In this document: positions 19,578 through 29,400 of the stretch, piece after piece | Layout: the number at the start of each line of letters is the position of its first letter | Position numbering within the stretch: position 1 is the first letter of the stretch | Origin: Notolepis coatsorum | Taxonomy: Eukaryota > Chordata > Actinopteri > Aulopiformes > Paralepididae | Direction of reading: 5' to 3' | DNA: 64,000 nt | Assembly: GCA_963971535.1 (NCBI GenBank) | Contig: OZ020593.1 | Span: forward strand, 16,046,148 to 16,110,147 | The notes under the pieces: generated by a model | The model's input: only the letters and a program-made list of their open reading frames with translations | What the model was told of the DNA's origin: nothing | Databases searched by the model: none | Position numbers and translations under genes: made by a program

Positions 19578-20561
19578 TTCTTCTTCTTCTTATTTGAATT
19601 TCCGGCAGAGTAGACGCATCGTGGCGTATTACTGCCCTCCGCAATTCTTTTTATGGGCTCTTCTTCTTCTCCTTCTTCTCCTTCTTCACCTTCTTTTTCT
19701 TCTTCTACTGGACCCCGTCATCAACTACATTGTCCATTGGAGTGCAGCTACTGCTGCTACTTCCTGCCTGAGCCCCCCTCCGCGGGACCCTCCTTGCCCC
19801 CTGCTATCTTATCCTGGGCTGCTTTGTCCCTCGCAGCCTTGTCCCTCGCAGCCCCCTCAGCCAATTCACTATACACCTCCTTCCAGTCCAGACCTTCCAA
19901 TCCCAGATGTTGAACCGCTATCCTAACAATCATCTTCACCATCTCTGTTCTACCCTTAGCCTCTGCCATACCAGTAACTACCCCTGCCACGAAGGCCACA
20001 ATACCTAATTTCTCCTCCCTTCCCCTCTCTCTTTCCACCTGCTCTACCCTCACTGCCAAATGCCCTCCTTCAACCCCCTGCACCCTTTCTTGGCTACCCT
20101 GTCCTGCCCTGCTAACCGCCCCAGCATACGTCAACTTACCCTCCCTTCTCTCTCTCCGATCCGCGACCTCCTTCATCATCACCTCGCACCCCCTAAACGC
20201 TACACTATGCTCCCCACCACAACTACAGCACTTCGGCTTCACTCCCTCTCCACAATTCCCATATTCATGTTCCCCGGAACACATAGCGCACCTCAGCCCC
20301 TTCCTACACGTGGTAGCTATATGGCCAAACTCCTGGCACCTATAGCACCTAAGAGGATTATGAACAAATTCCCTAACCCTATACATCCTACGCCCTACAA
20401 ACACCTCCCTAGGAACAACCCCACCCTCAAACGTGATCACTACCGTCCCCGTCACTGCCCTCTCTGCTCCCCTCTTAACTATGCCATTACGCCCGTTCTC
20501 CATTAGCTCTTCCACCAGCTGCTCTACTGTAACCTCGACCGGTACCCCAGCTATCACCCCC
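19578..20561 (-). mobile_element. LINE-derived fragment: ORF1 C-half plus 3' end with (AAG)n tail
   Basis: On the minus strand the ORF1 C-terminal half (20561-19757) is followed directly by a short 3' region, (GAA)n, then TGCGGAGGGCAGTAATACGC-like sequence, and an (AAG)n tail at 19600-19578. The whole of ORF2 is missing between ORF1 and the 3' end, so it is a deletion derivative. Nearly the same terminal sequence occurs at the end of the adjacent ORF2-bearing copy (20560-20645). Confidence 0.6.
19757..20561 (-). pseudogene. LINE ORF1, C-terminal half with Cys/His knuckles
   Basis: The frame starts at GVIAGVPVEVTVEQL and carries three Cys/His motifs: CYRCQEFGHIATTC, CAMCSGEHEYGNC and CCSCGGEHSVAFRGC. 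This is the gag-like ORF1 organisation of I-clade LINEs. A basic/Ala-rich tail with DKAARDKAAQDK repeats follows. The poly-Lys run ahead of it comes from the (AAG)n tail of the neighbouring LINE and is not part of the protein. The N-half appears at 6317-6888. Confidence 0.65.
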
Positions 20562-23500
20562 TTCTTCTTCTTCTTCTTCTTCTTCTTCTTTTTGAATTTC
20601 CGGCAGAGTAGACGCATCGTGGCGTATTACTGCCCTCCGCACTTCTTTTGATGATCTCTTCTTCTTCTTCTTCTTCTTCTTCTTTCTTGGCGTATTTCTT
20701 CCCTCCTCATTTCTTATACTACACTAGTGGTGTTCCATCTTTAGGCCTCTTCAACTCACACTTTCTCCTTCTTCTCTGCTCCTCTTGCCTGTCCAATACT
20801 AATACATACACTAACGCTATATCCTCTGGTACAACTCTGAAGCATGCAGAAATGTCAGCACTGCCTCTGTGATCAACTGGTGGTTCTCATTATCCATGCC
20901 AAAGAATGATTTAAGAGAGAAGGAAGAGACTCCCAGCTCTACCAGACTTTTATAAAAGATTTCCCTCTCTTTCCTATACCTTTCACATTTTAGGAAGACA
21001 TGCCCGACAGTTTCAGTCTCTCCACATTCACACACCCCATCTGGATGTTTGCCCACAATGCACAAGCTACTGTTCAACCCACAGTGTCCCAGCCTCAGTC
21101 TACACATCTTCACCCTATCACTCCTTGACCCATATCCCTCCACCTTGATCTTGACCCGAGGCTGCAGAGAGAAATAGTGCCTTCCCTTGGTCCCTCTTTC
21201 CCACTCATCCTGCCACTCAGCCTCAACTCCTTTCTTTATCTTATCTCTGAGTTCTACTCTTCCCATTGAAATACCTATCTCTTCCTCCCTTCCCAGGCTC
21301 TGTTTGGCAAGGGAGTCAGCCATCTCATTCCCCGCAATCCCAGCGTGCCCCGGGACCCAACAAAACTCCACTGACCAGCCTGCCTTCGCAATCCTATATA
21401 AAACCAACATTATTTCCTGAATGAGATCAGGGCGAGCTTTAGACCCACCTGCACTCAGAGCCATCAGTGCAGCAGCCGAGTCAGAGCATATAATCACCTG
21501 GCTTGGTCCCACTTCCTCCACCCACCACAATGCCCAGAGGATGGCAAGCAACTCTGTCACAAATACTGAGCTGCCATCGGATATTCTTTGTCCCTTACCG
21601 ATCCCTAACCGAGGCACCCACCACCCAAATCCTGCCCTCCCACTTTCAGGATCCACAGAGCCATCAGTGTACACCTCCAGAGCCCCTGATTCCAGAAGGA
21701 ACCTCTCTATTTCCTCCACAATCTCGCCCTTATCCTCCTCCTTCAAGAACCTAAGTTCAATGACTCGATCAGGCACTAGCCAAAATGGCACTGATAGCCA
21801 CCGAGTGTGCTCCGCCACTCCCCCCTGATGCAATCTCAACTTCCTGGCCCACTGATCAATACTGGCCAAAAAAGGTTTATACTTATCCCCATCTCCTGAA
21901 AGTAAACACCTAGCTGGGAAGGACAGACTTGTCCCACTCAATTTTGCCCAGTACTGTAGCCCTAACTTTACTCTCCTCAGGTTTAGGGGCAACTCCCCCA
22001 TTTCCACCAATAGTGCTGAAGCAGGGGTGGTCTTAAAAGCTCCACAGCAGATTCTCAGAGCCTTGCACTGAAGCACATCCAGCTTTCGCAAATTAGACTT
22101 GGCCGCAGAGCCGTACACATAACAACCATAATCAATTGTTGACCTGATCATCGCCTGGTATATCATGCACGTGGTCTCTCTATCCGCTCCCCACCCACTC
22201 CCAGCCAAACTTCTCAGCACATTCACTATTCTTTCACACTTTGCCAGGATTTTCTCTATATGAACAGCCCAATTCAATCTTTCGTCAAACCAAACTCCCA
22301 AAAATTTAAACACCTTTACTCTCTCTAAGGGAGATCCATACATAACCAGCCTTCCCCTAGGCACCCTCTTTCTAAAACCAAAAATCATATAATTAGACTT
22401 AGAGGCGGATATTTTAAAACCCCACTTGTCTCCCCATTCCTCTACATCCCCCAGAGCTCTTTGTACCTGCTTTAAACAATACTCAACATTCTTCCCTCTT
22501 TTCCATATGGCCCCATCGTCCGCAAATAAAGACAACCCATATCCTTTTCCAATTTGCCCAAAAATGTCATTAATCATCACATCGAAGAGGACCGGACTAA
22601 TCACGCTTCCTTGCGGGGTGCCATTTTCTATTTTTACAGTTTTTGAGGTTTGCCCCCCCACACGTACTTGGATCGTCCTGTCTAATAGAAAATCCTTTAT
22701 CCAATTAAACAATCTCCCTCTAACTCCTAGGTCATACAATTTCAAAAGCAGCCCCTCTTTCCACAAAGAGTCATACGCCTTCTCAATATCCAAAAATACA
22801 CTTATCACTACTTCCTTATTGTCAAAAGCCTGTCTAATGTCCTGGTCTAGCACAGCTACTGATTCCATTGTAGACCTGCCATTTCTAAACCCATTCTGAT
22901 ACCCAACATAAAGATCCTTACTTTCTAAAAAGTAAACTAATCTATTAGTAATCATCCTTTCCATAATTTTACACAATACAGACGTCAAGGCTATGGGTCG
23001 GTAAGACCCTGGGTCAGCCGCTACTTTACCTGGCTTCAAAATAGGAATGATGACGGCATGCTTCCACTCCTTTGGCAAGCAGCCTTCTAGCCACACATTA
23101 TTAAACAAACCCAGTATTTCAATCATTACAAATTCGTCCAAATTCTTAAATAATTCATAGGGTAATCCATCTCTGCCAGGCGTCGTATTTGCACCAGCCT
23201 GGATAGCATCCCCTAACTCTTTCATTGTAAAGTACAAATTAATCGGATTAGTATTTTCTGAGCTTCTTCTCAACTTCCACTCATTCTGCGATAGCAGTTC
23301 AGTCCTCTTTCTCCCTCTCTCCTCCCCCAGACTCCCAGAGTTATGCACTGCCTGAAATGCCTCCACCAGCATGTCTGCCTTCTCTTTATTGGTTACTGCT
23401 TCTACCCCCCCCTTCTGAATCACTGGAATCGAGCTTTTTTTTATATATTCCAGCCATTCTGTGTACGACTGCCCACATCTGCCTCACAGAAGTCTCAGGG

Positions 23501-23647
23501 CCTAGTGTTTCACAGAACTTCCTCCAACTACTCTTTTTAGCATCTTTAATAACTCTTCGTGCTACTCCCCTTAACCTCTTATATTCTACTGACTGGCACA
23601 ACCCTGGATACCGTCTCACCCTCTTGTATGCTTTCCCCCCCTTACAT
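20562..23647 (-). mobile_element. I/Nimb-type LINE, 5'-truncated, with ORF2 and (AAG)n tail
   Basis: The minus-strand copy begins inside ORF2 (endonuclease absent) and ends in (AAG)n at about 20562-20587, with another (AAG)n block at 20660-20690. It carries RT and RNase H (next entry). It sits in the final hAT-array copy between GAGCTCTTC and AGAATTGTTG. The 5' junction has CCCCCTTACAT, which is also part of the ORF1 sequence at 6330-6350. Confidence 0.75.
20817..23423 (-). pseudogene. LINE ORF2: reverse transcriptase + RNase H (868 aa, 5'-truncated)
   Basis: RT motifs: YRPIALTSVLCKIMERMI (141-158), LDIEKAYDSL with Asp212, NGTPQGSVISPVLFDV (267-282), and FADD with Asp302/303. The RNase H domain keeps all four acidic residues: Asp587 in YTDGS, Glu624 in TELLAI, Asp648 in CSDS, Asp703 in NEMAD; WVPGHAGIAGNEMAD is diagnostic. 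A C-terminal CECGETETVGHVFLKC knuckle (798-813) follows. RT plus C-terminal RNase H points to the I superfamily. A further 80 codons upstream (23647-23430) are in another frame, a one-base slip in an A8 run near 23435. The apurinic endonuclease is missing. Confidence 0.85.
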
Positions 23648-24211
23648 AGAATTGTTGAATATGTATAGATACACAAATGTTCTAGAATGTTTGATTATGA
23701 CAGCATACTGTGACATCACAAATGCTCTAGAATGTTCCATTATGACAGCATACTGTGACATCACAAATGTTCTAGAATGGTTGACTATGACATCATACTG
23801 TGACATCACGAATGTTCTAGAAGGTTCTATTATGACAAATAATACGGTTCAATGACTTTATCTAAATCCAATCAATATTCCTAATGCCGTTTCAATGTAA
23901 GGTTATAAAAATAAACATATAAACATTCATATAATACAATAACCTAAATATATAGCTTTGGCTCCTCTACAATACACTTACCTAGGATTTGACTTGATTC
24001 AACAACAAAGCAGTCGGGGCAATGGCAAGCCGAAAACGGTCGAAAGTGTAGTTAGTTGAAGTTTGGATATTTTTTTTCCGACTGAGGTAGGTAGATTACA
24101 TTTTTAGAGACTAAAGTACAGAAAAAGGGTACCGTTGGGTACCGGTATCGATTCACAGGTACCGGTACCGTGTCGGTTCAAATGTGAACGGTACCCATCC
24201 CTATTGCTTAT

Positions 24212-24535
24212 GTCCAGAGATTCCAGCTTTGATAACTAAAGTAATGACACTTGACTTATTTTGCCTTTTTAAACATGTCCCTTATCACGCTGTCCACGAC
24301 AGCTGTCACGAGACGCGCACTGAGACCTTTTATGAAACATTCTGATATTTTCGCGGGCACGAGACCACTGCACAAGACCCGCGAAAATATCTCCATAACA
24401 GTTAAATACGCCTATACAGGCTAAAGAGTTATGATAATAATAATAAATGTAACGAGTGATCCTAATAAAATGTCTATTCGATTCATGCATGTCTGACTGT
24501 TAAACAAGTAAAAAATTATGTAAATATGTTGTTAG
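24212..24535. other. Unique-looking AT-rich spacer
   Basis: Host flank to the right of the hAT target site. I see no coding or repeat signal apart from a short (TAA)n at 24430. Confidence 0.4.
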
Positions 24536-24537
24536 AA

Positions 24538-25180
24538 TTAGGGCTGGGCGATATGACGATATTATATAAATATCGGGTACAGTTCATTAACGATACACTT
24601 TTTAAACGTATCGTGGATATCGTGATGTTTTGCCCAAGAGGATTGTGTCGCGTCAATCTGGTCCACACGTTGAAACTTTTGAACAGCGCCACCCCACACA
24701 CACACTACTGCATCAAAGTTACTACTTATGATAACAAAGGCATTCGTTTTGTGGCATTAACATTATATAGTTACACGTTCAATAACATCAGCGTATTTAC
24801 ATAGCAACGTCCGAGGTCGACCTAGATATAGCAAGCATTAGTCGTTCATATCTCAGCCCGTGCTGACTCAGTTGTGCCCATTCTGCGGTCTGTTAATAAA
24901 GTTTTCAATCAGACAGATGTATGGAAAGGCTTTTATTATAACATCCGTTGCAGTAAAATCATTATGCCTCCAGTCGTTTAGTCATCCTGCGGAGCTAAAA
25001 GCTAAACGTCGGCCGCGGGGAGCTACCGCTACCATTGTTGTTGTCATTGAGCTCTCCAATGGCGGAAGTAAAAAATTTATACGCGCTTGCCGATTGGTGC
25101 TAAGAACAGCAGGGCGGGTGCAAGCGGTGTGACGTAATTGGCAGACTCGACTGTCAATCAAAATGATTCTGTTTGCCGTC
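24538..25180. mobile_element. hAT-like fragment (left end TAGGGCTGGGCGATATGACG)
   Basis: The terminus TAGGGCTGGGCGATATGACGATATT followed by CGATA-rich sequence resembles a common vertebrate hAT end. No matching right terminus is present. The sequence runs into an inverted LINE 3' end at 25181. Confidence 0.4.
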
Positions 25181-25325
25181 TGAATGAATGAAAACGTTAT
25201 TAACAGATTGCAGCATGGGTACAATACAGTACAGCTCAATACAACAACAGTGGACTGGAGGATGCAGACCAGAGAAAGACTTTCGTCTTGTTTACATCAG
25301 GGTCCCCCATTTTCAATTCATCATA
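25181..25325 (-). mobile_element. L2/CR1-like LINE 3' terminus, inverted
   Basis: On the minus strand this matches the 3' end of the LINE fragment at 27620-27768, ending CTGTTAATAACGTTTTCATTCATTCA. It is about 150 bp outside the left edge of the tandem array and in opposite orientation to the copies inside it. Confidence 0.7.
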
Positions 25326-25479
25326 TTTCATATCTAAATCATATAATATCTCATTGCTAAATATATGCAATATATAATCTAATAATCCAATAATCTAAAT
25401 CTAATATATAATATAAAAATGCTAAATGGATGGGTATTTTATTTTGTCTTTAATGTTAGCTTGCAAACTCAAATACTGT
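25326..25479. other. AT-rich sequence at the left array boundary
   Basis: (TAATATA)-rich simple sequence lies immediately left of the point, 25480, at which similarity to 36559 begins. No gene. Confidence 0.5.
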
Positions 25480-26194
25480 CTGGAACTATTGTGGAGGTAT
25501 GCGTGTCCCCATCATTCTGGATGACTCTAAACGACGTTGCCTGGTCGTGTGGCGGAGTATTTGTACCGTTGTGTAGGTACTTAGCACGGTTCCTTGCATC
25601 TGACCTTGGAGTCATCCTTTCTTCCGTGGTGTGATCATCATGGAGGCGAGTCATATGTCTTCTATCACAGATCTCGCAGTTGGTTCTATCTCTACAGTCC
25701 CTACAGCGATGGCCCGACTTCAGACAACCAAAGCACAACTGATTTTCGCGAACAAACTTGTTTCGTTCAAACATGGTCTTCTGCATAAACTTGCGACACC
25801 TTTGTAGACTATGGCCGGTCGTAGCACAAAGGACACAGTGTGTGGCGCCGGCTGTCTCATGGGCACTGGTTGCTAAGACCCTTGCTCCCAGGTCCCTGCG
25901 TCTTGCGCCCAGGTCCCTCATACCTTCCCGTGGGTTCAGGGCATGAAGCGATGTTACTGGGTTGCAAGCTATTTTGGCTTCACGTGTGAGGAACTTGACA
26001 AACTGGCTGAAGCTCGGGAACGTGTGAGTTTCGTCGTCCATGTCTACGACTTTCCTATTCCATCTTGCCGTCACTCCGTCTGGGAGTTTAGAGAGTATTT
26101 TCTGGTTCTCGTGGCAATCATTAAGTATTTCAAGACCTTTGATCTGAGGCATGGCAGCCTCACGCAACATGGCCTTCTTGGCGCCTCCCCCCAC
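25480..26194 (-). pseudogene. BEL/Pao gag, truncated by array boundary (U1)
   Basis: The same capsid segment and knuckles as the other copies, ending at THTSTIV where the array begins, so protease is missing. It begins at MGGGAKKAML; sequence upstream of this is not gag. Confidence 0.75.
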
Positions 26195-26249
26195 GTACTG
26201 GCGTAGACAGTAAAACTGGCTGCACCCCGATGGCTCTTCAGTAGCAGCA

Positions 26250-26350
26250 CTACATTGAGTCTAGAACATTACCGCTGCCACAACATTCTGGAACGTTCTG
26301 GAGGAAGTCATAGCGGACCATTCTAGAACATCGAACATCCTGGCATTACA
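26250..26350. promoter_or_regulatory. Heat-shock-element-like cluster upstream of a small plus-strand ORF (U1)
   Basis: TTCTGGAACGTTCTGGAG (26286-26303) contains alternating TTC/GAA half-sites, and TTCTAGAA follows at 26321-26328, less than 40 bp before the ATG at 26356. Repeated in U2-U4 (offsets 11079, 10616, 10631). No TATA box is obvious on the plus strand. Function is inferred from motif only. Confidence 0.35.
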
Positions 26351-26355
26351 TCAAG

Positions 26356-26589
26356 ATGTCTGATAGTGGCAGCCATTCCAAGACTATGGTGGAGGAGGAG
26401 CCAACAGCCGCGGCAGAGGGCCAAGACAAGCCCAGAGAGCGCAAGTTGACGGCCGTGGCTCAAGAACTGAAGGATGAGCAAACGGCAAAGATTGAACGGA
26501 AGTTCAATACGTGCAAGGAAAGATGGCAGGAGGCGATGCGGGAAGCTGAGAACGCGCTGCGTCCCCCGGGGCGCACTCAACCCACTTAA
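26356..26589 (+). CDS. Small charged ORF, possibly a BEL/Pao gag N-terminus (77 aa, U1)
   Basis: The ORF starts MSDSGSHSKTMVEEEP and contains RERKLTAVAQELKDEQTAKI, then RWQEAMREAENAL, a predicted charged helix. The RERKLT...-helix layout resembles the start of fish Pao gag proteins as I remember them, but this is on the strand opposite to the neighbouring gag relic. It is identical in protein in all four units (26356, 37435, 48051, 58682). Alternatives are an unrelated short gene or chance. Coding status is uncertain. Confidence 0.4.
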   Translation: MSDSGSHSKTMVEEEPTAAAEGQDKPRERKLTAVAQELKDEQTAKIERKFNTCKERWQEAMREAENALRPPGRTQPT

Positions 26590-26859
26590 ACACGGCGGCT
26601 GGCTTGCACGATGGTCACAAACGACCGAGTGATCGGTGTTGCCAGTCAGAGCAGAACATTAATTCCATTTTAGAAGGGAGTCTGGTTGTTTCCCTGCCAA
26701 CGTCTCTAGTAGACAAACATACCAGCCACAGACTAGATTTACCAACAACTGGCTGGTGTTAATCTCCCACCCTGCTGTCAGTACTCAAGATAGTGGGAGT
26801 GTTGGAAGAGTAACAGGGTGAGGTTTGGGGGGCGATTCCCGTAAGGAGTCCAGTGATTC

Positions 26860-27768
26860 CGAGGCGCTGCTGTCCAACGGGGTCTTTCATCTTACGTTGT
26901 TGACAACCTAGGATGGCTTAGAGTAGACGACAGAGTACAGCAACTTGCAATGGGCCTGGTCTACAAGATACACTACACGACCAAGGTACCCATGTACATG
27001 TCAAAATACTTCCCAAAGGTCAGTGAATACCACGATCACAACACCAGAGGGAGCTCCACAAATCATGTGCAACCCAGATTCGGCTCAAACAAGGGACTAA
27101 ACACGTTTCGCAATTATGCCACATCAATGTGGAACGCCCTACCCAAAGCTGTAAAGGAATGTGAATCACTACCCACTTTCAAAACCACTCTCAAGGAACA
27201 CCTACGGGAGACTGCAATTCGAAACTGGCCCCTGTAAATGTCCTAACCCAACCCCCTCCAATGTACAGTAATGTACCTAGTATGGTTGTCAATATTCCAA
27301 TGTACAGTTTTGCTTGTTTGTACAGTGTCCCCCCCCCAACGTAAATTACCTAGTATGGTTGTCAATATCCCAATGTACAGTTTTGCTTGTACAGTTGTAC
27401 AGTGTTTCCCCCCCCAACCCCTCCCTACCCAACCCCCCCCCCCCCACACAACCCCACCCAACCTCCTCCAATGTACAGTTTTTACGTCAAATGTATATAC
27501 TCCCTTTTCTGGACTCTTTTTGTATCACAAACAGTACTGTATTTGCAAATCTGGTATGTCATAAATGTATAGATGTAGCAGTACTGTCTATCTGTATGTC
27601 ATGTATGTCATATATGTCCTGATGAATTGAAAATGGGGGACCCTGATGTAAACAAGACGAAAGTCTTTCTCTGGTCTGCATCCCCTTAACAATTGTGTGT
27701 ATTGAGCTGTACTGTATTGTACCCATTCTGCAATCTGTTAATAAAGTTTTCAATCAATCAATCAATCA
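26860..27768 (+). mobile_element. L2/CR1-type LINE 3' fragment (U1)
   Basis: The frame from about 26890 to 27237 encodes the C-terminal tail of a LINE reverse transcriptase: LGWLRVDDRVQQLAMGLVYK, HDHNTRGSS, then YATSMWNALPKAVKECESLPTFK, matching the conserved LW+ALP...SL..FK..L pattern of L2/CR1-like elements. A 3' UTR with two copies of an approximately 77-bp repeat (ATGTACAGT...CCTAGTATGGTTGTC) and C tracts follows, ending in an (ATCA)n tail after a TTAATAAAG polyadenylation-like word. RT catalytic motifs are absent. Copies end at 38846, 49462 and 60093. Confidence 0.75.
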
Positions 27769-27778
27769 GTCGGCACCA

Positions 27779-28690
27779 GGGTTTCCGTTAGAAATCTTTT
27801 TTGCCGGTCTCAGTGTCTTGCAAGATTTCAATCTACCGGACAAATGGGATCAATTCCGGTCAGAGTTTATTGAGCTTAAAAACAATTGATAGGCAGGCTA
27901 TTTTTATAAAGAATGACATCCTCAAGGCATGTAGATTTGGCTACTTTTGTGTATATACAATCATTAATATATTCCAAATAAAATAAGTCCCTCGAGACTT
28001 CGTGCTGCTGCCGACTTGAAATCAAATAGGTGTCGGTGGGCAGTCGGCCCGACATTAATAAACAGCAGTCTGTTATAATCACATTTTTATGAGCTAACGA
28101 ATTCCGTTATATTGGACATTTGTATTAATTATATCAAGCGAAGAACTGAGAAATTTGGCAGAGAGAGACGGCAACATTATCGTGGGTTTGCGTGATGACT
28201 ATCTCCGCCTCCCAACGACTTGGTGCTGGATTTGCGAGAGCGTGCAGCTGCAGAGCCGCAGAGCCAGCGGTGCTTTCAGGTCCGGTCTGGGGACCGCTCA
28301 GCAGCGCCCCCCACCCAACAGCTGAATTGCCAATGGCTGAATTGGAGTATTGCACTGTGCGGGCACAACTGTCAGCCCTGCGGCTCTGCAGTTGCATGCT
28401 TCTCGCAAATCTAGCTCCCGCTGCCAAACCCAAATGAATCTCGACATCGCTTCACCAATAGTCGTTATCAGAACACTACACACATATCATAATAGAACAC
28501 ACATCGTTGTCATTATTAGACCTGCTTGGTGAAGCAACAATGAAACAAATGTAACTATTTTAATACAATTCAAATTGTGCTTAGAGGGAATTATTTTCAC
28601 CGGACATTATGACCGGAGAGATTTAAATATGTCGGACTTCAACAGATTTTGCCGGTCAAAAACCGGTAATTACCGGATAGCGGGATCCTC
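27779..28690. mobile_element. Possible MITE with CCGGT-rich ends and internal hairpin (U1)
   Basis: The left part starts CAGGGTTTCCGTTAG, followed by TTGCCGGTCTC. The right part contains CCGGACATTATGACCGGAG and GCCGGTCAAAAACCGGTAATTACCGGATAGCGGGATCC, roughly inverted relative to the left. Termini are diverged and no target duplication is clear. A strong inverted repeat sits at 28227-28410. Equivalent copies: 38857-39768, 49473-50399 and 60104-61030, the last two with the shared 24-bp insertion. Confidence 0.4.
28227..28410. repeat. Inverted repeat, ~32-bp arms (U1)
   Basis: The left arm from 28228 (GATTTGCGAGAGCGTGCAGC...) pairs with the right arm ending near 28410 (...GCATGCTTCTCGCAAATCT), with a few mismatches and a loop of about 120 bp. 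Also in U2 (from 39306), U3 (from 49936) and U4 (from 60567). Confidence 0.7.
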
Positions 28691-29400
28691 GGGACGCACA
28701 TCCATCTCCAGCAAAGGCCTCCGTTTCTTCGCCTCTTCTTTTTCCTATGGCGATACATCACACAGTTAACAGTCAAAAGCTTTTCATCATTAGTCACACT
28801 GGGAAGTGAACCTTCTGCCAAAAAGGGACAAGGACGGGGGGAGACAATCACACGCATACATACTGATGATGTACAGTAGGGTGTGTCAAGAAATGAAAAT
28901 TTGAGAAATGAGAGGTGGCCCTATGGTTTCAAGTTGTGTTATGATATAATAAAGCATAATCGAAAGCAAAAAAGTGGGTTTGACTTTATTTACCTACCCC
29001 GTTTTTCGATTGAAAAATTGCATTTTTTGCGGATTTCTGACAGTTTCCGCCAAAATCACATTTTCATATATGTGACTGCTTGTCTACATCCTGGGACCTC
29101 ATTCAGACTTACTACCCCTACCTTAAGCTTGGTATAGTAGCCCATACCATGTTACAATGCAATAACATACAATACCATGGTATACCATAAATAAATAATC
29201 GGAAGTGTGTGGTACTGTATAATTAGTGAAAACAGGGCAGGACAGCATTTTGGTTTTTATAATGCTTTATTTTTTTTGCCTTTGTTATTTTATACTTTTT
29301 ATTTTATTAAATTTGTTTATCAGATACTGTAGCAATACATCTAGCTGTATTTCAAAGCCATAAATGTGGAGATTCAGTTTGATTGCATACTTCATGGCAA

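Larger units (their letters stand above)
18986..24203. mobile_element. hAT-array copy 3, complete termini, with nested LINE
   Basis: It starts TAGGGATGGGTACCG (after TTGCTTAT at 18978-18985) and ends CGGTACCCATCCCTA, followed by the matching TTGCTTAT at 24204-24211. This is the only copy with an authentic right terminus, so it marks the original insertion. A LINE complex occupies 19578-23647. No full hAT transposase is visible. Confidence 0.85.

Noticed and set aside
24538-24600. Complete hAT element starting TAGGGCTGGGCG
   Set aside because: No matching right terminus or 8-bp duplicate was found before the next repeat begins.
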